In this document: positions 19,122-26,037 of the stretch, in pieces
Layout of the letters: each line of letters begins with the position of its first letter
Numbering within the stretch: the first letter of the stretch is position 1
NCBI GenBank assembly: GCA_035575515.1
Contig: DATLXU010000127.1
Coordinates: 108,680 to 172,679 of the forward strand
Direction of reading: 5' to 3'
DNA: 64,000 nt
Source of the DNA: DATLXU01 sp035575515
GTDB taxonomy: Bacteria > Acidobacteriota > Blastocatellia > UBA7656
Program-made: the position numbers and the translations under genes
Notes under the pieces: model-generated
What the model was told of the DNA's origin: nothing
Databases searched by the model: none
The model's input: only the letters and a program-made list of their open reading frames with translations

Positions 19122-19895
19122 ATGCCATACAAAGACATTCAATTCGCCGTGACGGACCGGGTGGCGCGGATAACGTTCGCGCGACCTCCGTTGAACATCC
19201 TCACAATCTCGATGATGAAAGAGGCAGCCGATGCCGTTAATCGCGTGAGCGCGATGTCGGACGTGTGCGCGATTGCGTTTGCGGCTGCGCCGAGCACGCG
19301 CGCTTTTTCGGCGGGCGTCTCCATCGAAGAGCACAGGCCCGAAACGGTCTTTCAAATGCTCGATACTTTCCATTCAATCTTTCGCGCGCTCAACAGTGTG
19401 TCGAAGCCAGTGGTTGCGATTGTCACAGGCGCGGCGCTCGGCGGCGGGTGCGAGCTTGCCGCGTTCGCCGATATAGTCATTGCTGCGCAGTCGGCTCGCT
19501 TCGGCCAGCCTGAAATCAAGCTGGCGGTCTTCCCGCCGGTTGCGGCTGTAGTGCTCCCGCGCGTCGTTGGCGAAAAGAAGGCGCGCGAGATGATACTCAC
19601 GGGCGAGCTTGTCACAGCCGAGCAGGCGCTCGCGATGGGACTGGTTAACTATGTCGTGGGCGAGCAGGAGGTTGAGTCGAAGGCCGAAGAGATTTTCAAC
19701 GTGCTCAGGCAGATGAGCGCGCCCGCGCTTGAGATGGCCCGCCGCGCGATTACGCAGTCGGATGGACTCAGCTTCGACGAGGCGCTCAAGCGCACCGAAG
19801 ACATTTATCTCAATCAACTGATGGCGTTCAAAGACCCGCAGGAAGGCGTCGAGGCGTTCACGGCCAAGCGCCCGCCGCGCTGGAAGCATAAGTAA
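19122..19895 (+). CDS. enoyl-CoA hydratase/isomerase family protein
   Basis: A 257-residue crotonase-fold protein. ATG 19122 is chosen because the longer ORF upstream is repeat DNA. The first oxyanion-hole segment is AFSAGVSIEEH and the second is GAALGGGCELAAFADIV. The HRPETVFQMLDTFHSIFRAL segment resembles cyclohexa-1,5-dienecarbonyl-CoA hydratases of aromatic-acid degradation. The neighbours do not confirm that pathway, so the substrate remains open. Confidence 0.85.
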   Translation: MPYKDIQFAVTDRVARITFARPPLNILTISMMKEAADAVNRVSAMSDVCAIAFAAAPSTRAFSAGVSIEEHRPETVFQMLDTFHSIFRALNSVSKPVVAIVTGAALGGGCELAAFADIVIAAQSARFGQPEIKLAVFPPVAAVVLPRVVGEKKAREMILTGELVTAEQALAMGLVNYVVGEQEVESKAEEIFNVLRQMSAPALEMARRAITQSDGLSFDEALKRTEDIYLNQLMAFKDPQEGVEAFTAKRPPRWKHK

Positions 19896-19961
19896 AAGTT
19901 GTTGCGCTCAGCCGAGTCAAAGCGCGCGTTTTCAACGATGATGAATTGATTACAGATTTCG

Positions 19962-19990
19962 TTGAAGCGGCGCGGGCGTTGTGATATATT
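19962..19990 (+). promoter_or_regulatory. candidate sigma70 promoter for the CHRD protein
   Basis: TTGAAG (19962-19967), 17-bp spacer, TATATT (19985-19990). It would give an untranslated leader of about 260 nt before ATG 20259. Confidence 0.5.
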
Positions 19991-20258
19991 GCGAAACCTC
20001 ATACGAAGTACGGATTCATATCTCGATTGATTTCAACTGGCTTGATTTTTTGCCATAAGCAGAACGCGGGCTAAGGAAACCGCAGCCGCAGAGTTGAAGC
20101 GAAGGCAGGCCGAATAAACAGTCAAATCCTCACCATTCCGGCTGTCCCTGTTTGCCTTTGCTGTCCGTGCTCGCAGGCATTGCGGCAAGCCCATCCGCTC
20201 ACCAGAAGACAGATCGCTGATTCAGGCGATGAAAAACGCTTTAGTGGAGGCAACCGTC
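19991..20258 (+). other. long leader region, no gene seen
   Basis: No ORF with a credible start lies here. The stretch around 20060-20130 (GCGGGCTAAGGAAACCGC) and 20100-20200 has several short complementary segments, but I could not match it to a known riboswitch. It may be a structured 5' leader of the IPTL-CTERM gene. Confidence 0.35.
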
Positions 20259-21116
20259 ATGAGGAGAACTTTCGCTTCTGTTCTGTTGGTCGGTTTAACA
20301 TTCGCTTCTGCGGCCTGGCTGATGATGCCGACAGCCAAAGCCGAAACCATAATCTTTACCGCCCAGTTGCTGGCTTCCAACGAAGTCCCGCCGGTAGCCG
20401 TCGCTCCGTCGGAAGCGGGCGCAAACGGATTTGCTACGGTCACACTCGACGTGACCAGAGATTCGGGAGGAAACATCACCGCCGCCACAGCGAGGTTCGA
20501 TGTCAGCATAAGCGGCATGGCGGCAAACTCCTCAATCATACTTGCCCACATTCACGAAGGCGGCGCGACCGTCAACGGTCCCGTTAGAGTTGATTCGGGC
20601 ATAACGCCCGCCGCGCCGATTGCAGCGCCGCTCGGCGCTGCCACTTTCACCCGCTCGAACCTGACGGTCGCGCCCGCGCTCGCGCAGTCAATCATAAACA
20701 ATCCGGGCGGGTTCTATTTCAACGTCCACACGGCCCTGAGTCCCAACGGCGTTGCGCGCGGACAGCTCTCTCGCCAGCAGCAGACGACTCCGGGAATCAC
20801 AGCGCCGACGCTTTCAGAGTGGGGCGCGATACTGATGACACTCTTGATAATCGCCGCCTGCACGTTCTTCCTGCTCGGGCGCGCTCGCGCGGTTATGGCG
20901 ACGGCCAATGCTGATAGCTCCGCTCCGCTCGATGCTTCTTTGAAGGCGGTTGATTGGAAGCTGCTGGCGCGCGTCGCCTTCTACATCGAAGCGGCAATCG
21001 CGATTGCGCTGTTTGCCATCGCGCCCGGTGTTGTTGACGCGATAGGCGCGCTCGTCGCGGGTTTGATTGTGGCGTTCATCGCACACCTGTTCGCAGCAAA
21101 CGCGCGGCTACGCTGA
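20259..21116 (+). CDS. CHRD-domain protein with IPTL-CTERM sorting signal
   Basis: ATG 20259 is preceded by TGGAGG. The 285-residue protein has a signal peptide ending near AKAET and a CHRD domain (TAQLLASNEVPPV, HIHEGGATVNGPV, YFNVHTALSPNGVARGQL). The IPTL-CTERM-like motif APTLSEWG is followed by a hydrophobic helix and an Arg-containing end (LLGRARA). Unusually, about 70 more residues follow, with two further hydrophobic segments. The sorting enzyme XrtH is the next gene. The CHRD domain is typical of secreted proteins of uncertain function. Confidence 0.85.
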   Translation: MRRTFASVLLVGLTFASAAWLMMPTAKAETIIFTAQLLASNEVPPVAVAPSEAGANGFATVTLDVTRDSGGNITAATARFDVSISGMAANSSIILAHIHEGGATVNGPVRVDSGITPAAPIAAPLGAATFTRSNLTVAPALAQSIINNPGGFYFNVHTALSPNGVARGQLSRQQQTTPGITAPTLSEWGAILMTLLIIAACTFFLLGRARAVMATANADSSAPLDASLKAVDWKLLARVAFYIEAAIAIALFAIAPGVVDAIGALVAGLIVAFIAHLFAANARLR

Positions 21117-21174
21117 ACGCGTGCAAGTTGAATCTTAAATTGAATGGCGAGTGATGCGCCGACGATGATTAAAC

Positions 21175-21180
21175 TATAAT
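21175..21180 (+). promoter_or_regulatory. possible -10 box upstream of xrtH
   Basis: A perfect TATAAT, 55 nt upstream of the xrtH ATG. No good -35 at 17 bp is visible, so the call is weak. Confidence 0.3.
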
Positions 21181-21234
21181 TATCGCGCGGGCATCGCTCG
21201 CCGTCGTTTAAGCGCGGGCGATTGAATAAAGCTG

Positions 21235-21771
21235 ATGGGGGTAGCCGAACAAGCCATTTCTTTCGTGAGCGCGAACCGCAAAGCTCTGCGTTTTCTCGCG
21301 CTGTTCGCGCTCGCGTTCGGCGTGTGCTATTTTGTGTTCGGGATAGCGCCGGGCGTGCGGCGCGGACTGATCAAGCCGTACACGGAGTTATTAGCGAAAG
21401 CGGTCGCTGCGATAATCAACCTGTTCGGCGCGGGCGCAACCGCTGATGGAACAATCGTTGGGTCGCCTGAGTTTTCCGTCAACATTGCAATGGGCTGCGA
21501 CGGCGTGGAAGCGTCGAGCCTCTTTCTGGCCGGAGTGCTTGCGTTTCCGACTACGCGGCGAGCGAAGCTTTTAGGATTAGCGATTGGCGTTCCGCTCATT
21601 CAAGTGATTAATCTCGCGCGCCTTGTCGGGTTATACTACGCGGGCCTGATAGTGCCGTCGGCGATTGAAGGAATACATGTCTATGTCGCCCAAACCGTCG
21701 TCATCCTCCTGTCGACAGCCATCCTTATCGTCTGGCTCGAACGATTTGCCATTCGAGCCGGGAAAACATAA
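21235..21771 (+). CDS. xrtH: exosortase H (IPTL-CTERM processing)
   Basis: A 178-residue multi-pass membrane protein with the exosortase catalytic set. Cys is in MGCDGVEASSLFLAG, Arg in VINLARLVGLYYAG, and His in IHVYVAQTVVI. Its short length and the adjacent IPTL-CTERM protein identify the XrtH type. It should cleave the C-terminal signal of its targets at the inner membrane. It is followed by an overlapping gene for an associated membrane protein. Confidence 0.88.
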   Translation: MGVAEQAISFVSANRKALRFLALFALAFGVCYFVFGIAPGVRRGLIKPYTELLAKAVAAIINLFGAGATADGTIVGSPEFSVNIAMGCDGVEASSLFLAGVLAFPTTRRAKLLGLAIGVPLIQVINLARLVGLYYAGLIVPSAIEGIHVYVAQTVVILLSTAILIVWLERFAIRAGKT

Positions 21772-22411
21772 ATGGCTGCGGCTCGTGCTGCTGGCCATTG
21801 GCCTGTATCTTATCTTCATTCCAGTATGGCTCCTCACGCTCAATGCCATTGCATGGTTTGCCGCAACCGTCGCGCAGTGGATTTATCTGCTGTTAGACCC
21901 GCTCATCTCAATCAAAGCTAACGGCAACACGGTTGATGTAGTCGTGATGGCATCTGCTCAGAGCGGCTTCGGCGGGCAGGTCTATTCGCAGCCGCTGAGA
22001 GTCGACACGGTGACTTACGGACTGCCCGTGATAGCGGCGCTCGTTCTGGTCACGCGCGCCGATTCGACTCGCGCGAAGCTGCGCGCGCTTGCAATCGGAA
22101 TGATCGTAATGCTTGTGACGAGCGTGCCTGCTGTGATGATGTGGGCGAAGCTTACGAGCCTTCAACTTGAAGAGCAGCTGGCGCGAGCAGCGATGAGCAC
22201 AAGCGGCGACCGTTCGAGCTTTTTCTATTACGCATTTCACGGCTACGCATTCTCGCAGCCGGTCATCGCTGTTGCGGTGTGGCTCGCGCTCTTGATGTTC
22301 GGATTATTCAAAGATAAAAAGAAGCAGCCTTTGTCGCAAGCAATCGCCCGCAACGTGCCCTGCCCCTGCGGCAGCGGGAGGAAGTATAAGCGATGCTGCG
22401 GGCGCGCGTGA
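21665..22411 (+). CDS. exosortase H-associated membrane protein with SEC-C motif
   Basis: Several membrane helices (about 37-60, 66-84, 120-137, 150-170, 205-225) follow a polar N-terminus that overlaps the xrtH gene, so the true start is probably inside (TTG near 21746 is possible). The arrangement directly after xrtH matches the XrtH-associated membrane protein. The C-terminus carries a SEC-C zinc motif, CPCGSGRKYKRCCG, which in SecA and other proteins binds Zn. I do not know it as a standard part of this family. Confidence 0.7.
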   Translation: MKEYMSMSPKPSSSSCRQPSLSSGSNDLPFEPGKHKWLRLVLLAIGLYLIFIPVWLLTLNAIAWFAATVAQWIYLLLDPLISIKANGNTVDVVVMASAQSGFGGQVYSQPLRVDTVTYGLPVIAALVLVTRADSTRAKLRALAIGMIVMLVTSVPAVMMWAKLTSLQLEEQLARAAMSTSGDRSSFFYYAFHGYAFSQPVIAVAVWLALLMFGLFKDKKKQPLSQAIARNVPCPCGSGRKYKRCCGRA

Positions 22412-22469
22412 CGACTCGTTGTCGGAAGCGATTTCATCAGAAATAGACAATCTCAACGCGGAGGCAAAC

Positions 22470-23249
22470 TTGAACTGGCAAGATTTATTGAAGCTCGGCG
22501 GCATTGCAATCGTTGTCGTAGGGCTTGCGCTCAGGTGGCGCACGACCGTCGTTGTACTTGTGGCGGCGCTCGTGACGGGCATCGCTGCGGGGCTGCCGCT
22601 GTTTTCCGATCAGGGAGTTTTTCATTCAATTCCGTTCCTGACAAAGCCCGGACAGGAAGGAATCATAAACACGCTCGGCAAGGAGTTCGTGAAGAATCGG
22701 CTGATGACGCTCTTTATCATCACGCTTCCGGCCATAGGACTGTCGGAACGCTTCGGGCTGCAGGAGCAATCAGCCGCGCTCATTCGCCGCATCAGCGCGG
22801 CAACCGTCGGGCGACTCCAGATCGTCTATCAGTTCTTTCGCGTGCTGATTGGAATCACGGGCATAAGGGTCAACGGTCATCCGTCGTTCGTTCGCCCGAT
22901 GGTCTTTCCGATGTCTGTTGGCGCAGCCGAAGCTGCGCTCGAAGTTAAGAGCGCCGATGATGTGCCGGAAGAGTTGGTCGAGGAGATCAAAGCGGCAAAC
23001 GCGGCGAGCGAGAACTACGGGAATTTTTATGGCCAGAACCTCAACCCTGTTCAGGCGGGCATTCTTCTCGTTCTTACGAACCTGAACGGGGTGATGGAAA
23101 AGGTCGGCTACGACAAGCGAGTTGACGCTTTTACGCTTGTGCTGTTCGCCATACCCATCACAAGTATATCGGTCATTTTAGGAGCGGCTCAATTCCTGCT
23201 CTTTGACAGGCGGATCAAAAGAAGAAAAGCGGCTGGCAATAGGTCATGA
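22470..23249 (+). CDS. DUF969 family membrane protein
   Basis: A multi-pass membrane protein of 259 residues with the DUF969 pattern LFIITLPAIGLSERFGLQEQ, RVLIGITGIRVNGHPSFVRP and AGILLVLTNLNGVMEKVGY. The start is taken as TTG 22470 because GGAGG lies 5 nt upstream; a longer TTG start at 22419 has none. It overlaps the DUF979 gene by 4 nt. The two families always travel as a pair, are thought to form one transporter, and are often found near peptidases. The substrate is not known. Confidence 0.85.
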   Translation: MNWQDLLKLGGIAIVVVGLALRWRTTVVVLVAALVTGIAAGLPLFSDQGVFHSIPFLTKPGQEGIINTLGKEFVKNRLMTLFIITLPAIGLSERFGLQEQSAALIRRISAATVGRLQIVYQFFRVLIGITGIRVNGHPSFVRPMVFPMSVGAAEAALEVKSADDVPEELVEEIKAANAASENYGNFYGQNLNPVQAGILLVLTNLNGVMEKVGYDKRVDAFTLVLFAIPITSISVILGAAQFLLFDRRIKRRKAAGNRS

Positions 23250-24223
23250 TGTTTGCAACTATTCTTTCATCGCTGGCGAAAGCGGTCTTCAGCCTCGAAG
23301 CGGTTTACATAATGACGGGCGCGGTGCTGCTCGTCTTTGCCGCGATGACTTTTCGCGACCGTCAGAACCCGCGACGACTTGGCAGCGCGCTTTTCTGGCT
23401 CATACTCGGATTGATATTCGCGCTTGGCAGCCTGCTTGAGTCATGGATAGTCGGATTGCTCATCATCGCGATGGTCGCGCTCGACGGCGCGGGCCGCGTC
23501 ACTCGCGGCAGCCACAAAGAAGCCACAAAGCAAGAGCAGATCGCGAACGCGAGCCGATTGCGATACAAAATCTTTCTGCCCGTGCTGGCCATCCCTGTTG
23601 TCACCTTTGCGTTTGCGATTGCGTTTCTAAGTCTCGGCCTCAACGTCACGGACGGCGCGCTAGTCGGACTCGGCTTCGGAGGCGTCGCAGCAATGATCGT
23701 TTGCCTGAGGCTCACGGGCAGCAGCGCGCGACTGATGATGCAGGATGGCCGGCGGCTCAACGATGCGATGGGCACGCTGAACATATTGCCTCAGTTGCTC
23801 GCGTCGCTCGGAGTCATCTTCACCGCCGCAGGCGTTGGCAACTTGATAGCGAAAGGAATCATTCAGGTAGTCCCGGCGAATAACCTGTTCCTGCTCGTGC
23901 TCGCGAATTGTCTCGGCATGGCGATGTTCACGATAGTGACAGGCAATTCGTTTGCGGCTTTTCCTGTGATTGCTTCGGGCGTGCTTGTGCCGCTGCTCAT
24001 CGTGCCGTATGACGTGAATCCGGCTATGGTCGGAATCATCACGCTGACGGCAGGCTCAAGCGGGACGCTGATGACTCCAATGGCGGCGAATTTTAATATA
24101 GTGCCTGCGGCGCTACTGGATATGCGCGATCAGTATGGCGTTATAAAATTTCAACTGCCGTTCGCGCTCGTAATCTGGTCATTGCACGTCGTGCTGATGT
24201 GGCTGATGATAAAACTGTTTTAG
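23246..24223 (+). CDS. DUF979 family membrane protein
   Basis: The partner of the preceding DUF969 protein, with 325 residues and eight to ten hydrophobic segments. Recognisable stretches include YIMTGAVLLVFAAMTFRDR, NCLGMAMFTIVTGNSFAAFP, and ITLTAGSSGTLMTPMAANFN. It starts four bases inside the DUF969 stop (ATGATG overlap), so synthesis is coupled. A transporter role is inferred from topology and pairing only. Confidence 0.87.
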   Translation: MMFATILSSLAKAVFSLEAVYIMTGAVLLVFAAMTFRDRQNPRRLGSALFWLILGLIFALGSLLESWIVGLLIIAMVALDGAGRVTRGSHKEATKQEQIANASRLRYKIFLPVLAIPVVTFAFAIAFLSLGLNVTDGALVGLGFGGVAAMIVCLRLTGSSARLMMQDGRRLNDAMGTLNILPQLLASLGVIFTAAGVGNLIAKGIIQVVPANNLFLLVLANCLGMAMFTIVTGNSFAAFPVIASGVLVPLLIVPYDVNPAMVGIITLTAGSSGTLMTPMAANFNIVPAALLDMRDQYGVIKFQLPFALVIWSLHVVLMWLMIKLF

Positions 24224-24251
24224 GTTTCGGGTTCCGGCTTCAGGGTTCGGG
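24224..24251 (+). repeat. heptamer tract after DUF979 gene
   Basis: GTTTCGG, GTTCCGG, CTTCAGG, GTTCGGG. The complementary arm is weak or lost (CCCTGAA about 30 nt later). From here to 24508 I see no gene. Confidence 0.65.
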
Positions 24252-24508
24252 AGTAAGAGCTCTTGTATTAATCAGCTTTCCCTGAATGTGAAACTCGGAG
24301 TCAGATTTTATTTGATTACTTCCGAGCGATGTTGTATAACGAAGTTGTCACGTCTATCGGTCTTGGAAATCCCTGTGCCAAGTTCTGATTGATTCGATGG
24401 CGAGGTTCGAGCCTGTCTCGGACGCGACAGACGAATTACGTCAACCAAAGGCTGCCTTCACAGTCTCAAAAAGAATAAATACGCTTGCTGTTTATGAGAG
24501 GAGATTCT

Positions 24509-24925
24509 ATGTCAGACAGAAAATACAAACAACGCGGCTATCAGGATGAAGAGAGAGAGCAAAAGCCGCGCCCGGCAAATACGCAAAAGAGCGATGTGCG
24601 CTCGCCGAAGATGCCCGCCTTTCACGAAGTGACTCGGTGCGCGCTTTGCGGCACGCCTATAAATATCGAAGTCGGAGGCATCGCGCTCGATGCGCAGTGC
24701 CCGAAGTGCCACAGCGATCTGCATTCGTGCAAGAACTGCATAAGCTTCGATCCCGGCGCGCGTTTCCAGTGCCGCAAGCCTGTCACCGAGCGCATAGCGA
24801 AAAAAGATATCAGAAACGAGTGCGCGCTTTTCGAGCCGCGAAAGACTATCGAGCGCGAGACTACGGCTGCGACCGTGAGCGCAAAAGACCCCCGCTCGGC
24901 ATTCGACAAGCTCTTCAAGATTTAA
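24509..24925 (+). CDS. cysteine-rich zinc-binding protein
   Basis: ATG 24509 follows GAGAGGAG. The 138-residue protein has a charged N-terminus and then a Cys-rich core: CALCGTP, CPKCHSDLHSCKNC, FQCRKPV and NECALFEP. The first two CxxC pairs should form a zinc ribbon; the later CxxC and single Cys may bind a second metal. No enzyme motif is present. The gene stands alone. Confidence 0.7.
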   Translation: MSDRKYKQRGYQDEEREQKPRPANTQKSDVRSPKMPAFHEVTRCALCGTPINIEVGGIALDAQCPKCHSDLHSCKNCISFDPGARFQCRKPVTERIAKKDIRNECALFEPRKTIERETTAATVSAKDPRSAFDKLFKI

Positions 24926-25055
24926 TCATCTCCCGCTTCGGTCGCGCGGCCCGAATGGCTTGAGCGCAGTAATCGCCCCACGCTGCGCTCTCGGCGTTTA
25001 ACCACATTCAAGAATCAACCCGAGCTTGTTGCGCGAGAGATTGCTGCGCGCGTCG

Positions 25056-25937
25056 TCAATCGGCGGCTGGGATGAACCTGCGCACCAAAAGCCGGTACGC
25101 CGCCGCGCCGATGAGCGCGCCCACAATTGGCGCAACGATGTAGAGCCACCACTCGTTGCCGCGCGGGCCGGGAAATGCGATTGAACCAAAGCCCGCAAGA
25201 TAAGCGAACAGGCGCGGGCCGAAATCGCGCACGGGGTTCACGGCATCCATAGTGAGCGCCCCGCCCATCCCAACTATCGCGGTGACCGTCAGGCCAATAA
25301 AAATCGGGCCAAGCCCCGCTTGCGGGAGCGCGGGGCTTTTCGGTTCGGTCAGCGCAAAGATCATCAGCAGCAGAAAGATCGTAAGCACTGCTTCAATAAA
25401 AAAAGCCGTGCCTGCGCTGACCGTCGCCATTGCCGCTGCGTCCGTGCCTACGCCGCCGGGATTAGGATAGAAGCACGAAAAGACCATCATCAATTTCTGG
25501 CTGCCCGCCGCGCCGATTTCAACATTGAGCTTCTGAGCCGCATTCGCCCAGAAGCCCGACCACATCGCATAGACCGCAGCCGCGCCAGCGAACGCGCCCG
25601 CCGTCTGGCTGATGATGTAAGGCGCAACTCTCTTCAACGGAAAGCCGCGAAACGCAGTCATCGCAATCGTGACCGCAGGGTTGAAATGCGCGCCCGAAGA
25701 AGGCGCGGCGACATATATGCCGAATGTGACGGCGAGTCCCCACATCACGGCAACCCCCCATCCATCAATCGCGCCCGTAAAGACCGCAGCCGCGACAGCT
25801 CCATCGCCTACGAGGATAACTATGAACGTGCCAATGAATTCTGCAAGGCACGCGCCCGTGAGCGACGTGGCGAGTATATCGTTTCCCTTCTCGCTTGCTT
25901 CTTCAACGGTCTTTGTTTCGATTGCAGCCTGTGCCAT
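25056..25937 (-). CDS. aquaporin / MIP-family channel
   Basis: Six membrane helices and the MIP half-helix motifs. The first is a normal NPA (GAHFNPAVTIAM). The second is NPV (DAVNPVRDFGPRL), a known substitution in some glycerol-facilitator-like members. The start at 25937 has GAGG upstream; the four extra codons of the longer ORF do not help. The region between NPA and NPV is longer than in short aquaporins, suggesting a small-solute or glycerol pore rather than strict water. Confidence 0.9.
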   Translation of the reverse strand: MAQAAIETKTVEEASEKGNDILATSLTGACLAEFIGTFIVILVGDGAVAAAVFTGAIDGWGVAVMWGLAVTFGIYVAAPSSGAHFNPAVTIAMTAFRGFPLKRVAPYIISQTAGAFAGAAAVYAMWSGFWANAAQKLNVEIGAAGSQKLMMVFSCFYPNPGGVGTDAAAMATVSAGTAFFIEAVLTIFLLLMIFALTEPKSPALPQAGLGPIFIGLTVTAIVGMGGALTMDAVNPVRDFGPRLFAYLAGFGSIAFPGPRGNEWWLYIVAPIVGALIGAAAYRLLVRRFIPAAD

Positions 25938-25956
25938 CAATAACCTCACAACGGTT

Positions 25957-26037
25957 TAGGATTTTAGATTTTGGATTGGCGGAGTTGGATCGTATTTAAG
26001 TGCAGAGGCTCTGCTTCTTCGATCCAAAATCCAAGTC
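25957..26037 (+). repeat. heptamer palindromic tract (ccp-like gene / aquaporin)
   Basis: GGATTTT, AGATTTT, GGATTGG, CGGAGTT, GGATCGT on the left. CGATCCAAAATCCAAG on the right pairs with it. A short inner hairpin GCAGAG/CTCTGC lies at the centre. Confidence 0.8.

Noticed and set aside
20060..20200. Known riboswitch (cobalamin, glycine or c-di-GMP type)
   Set aside because: None of the conserved core motifs of these classes could be found.
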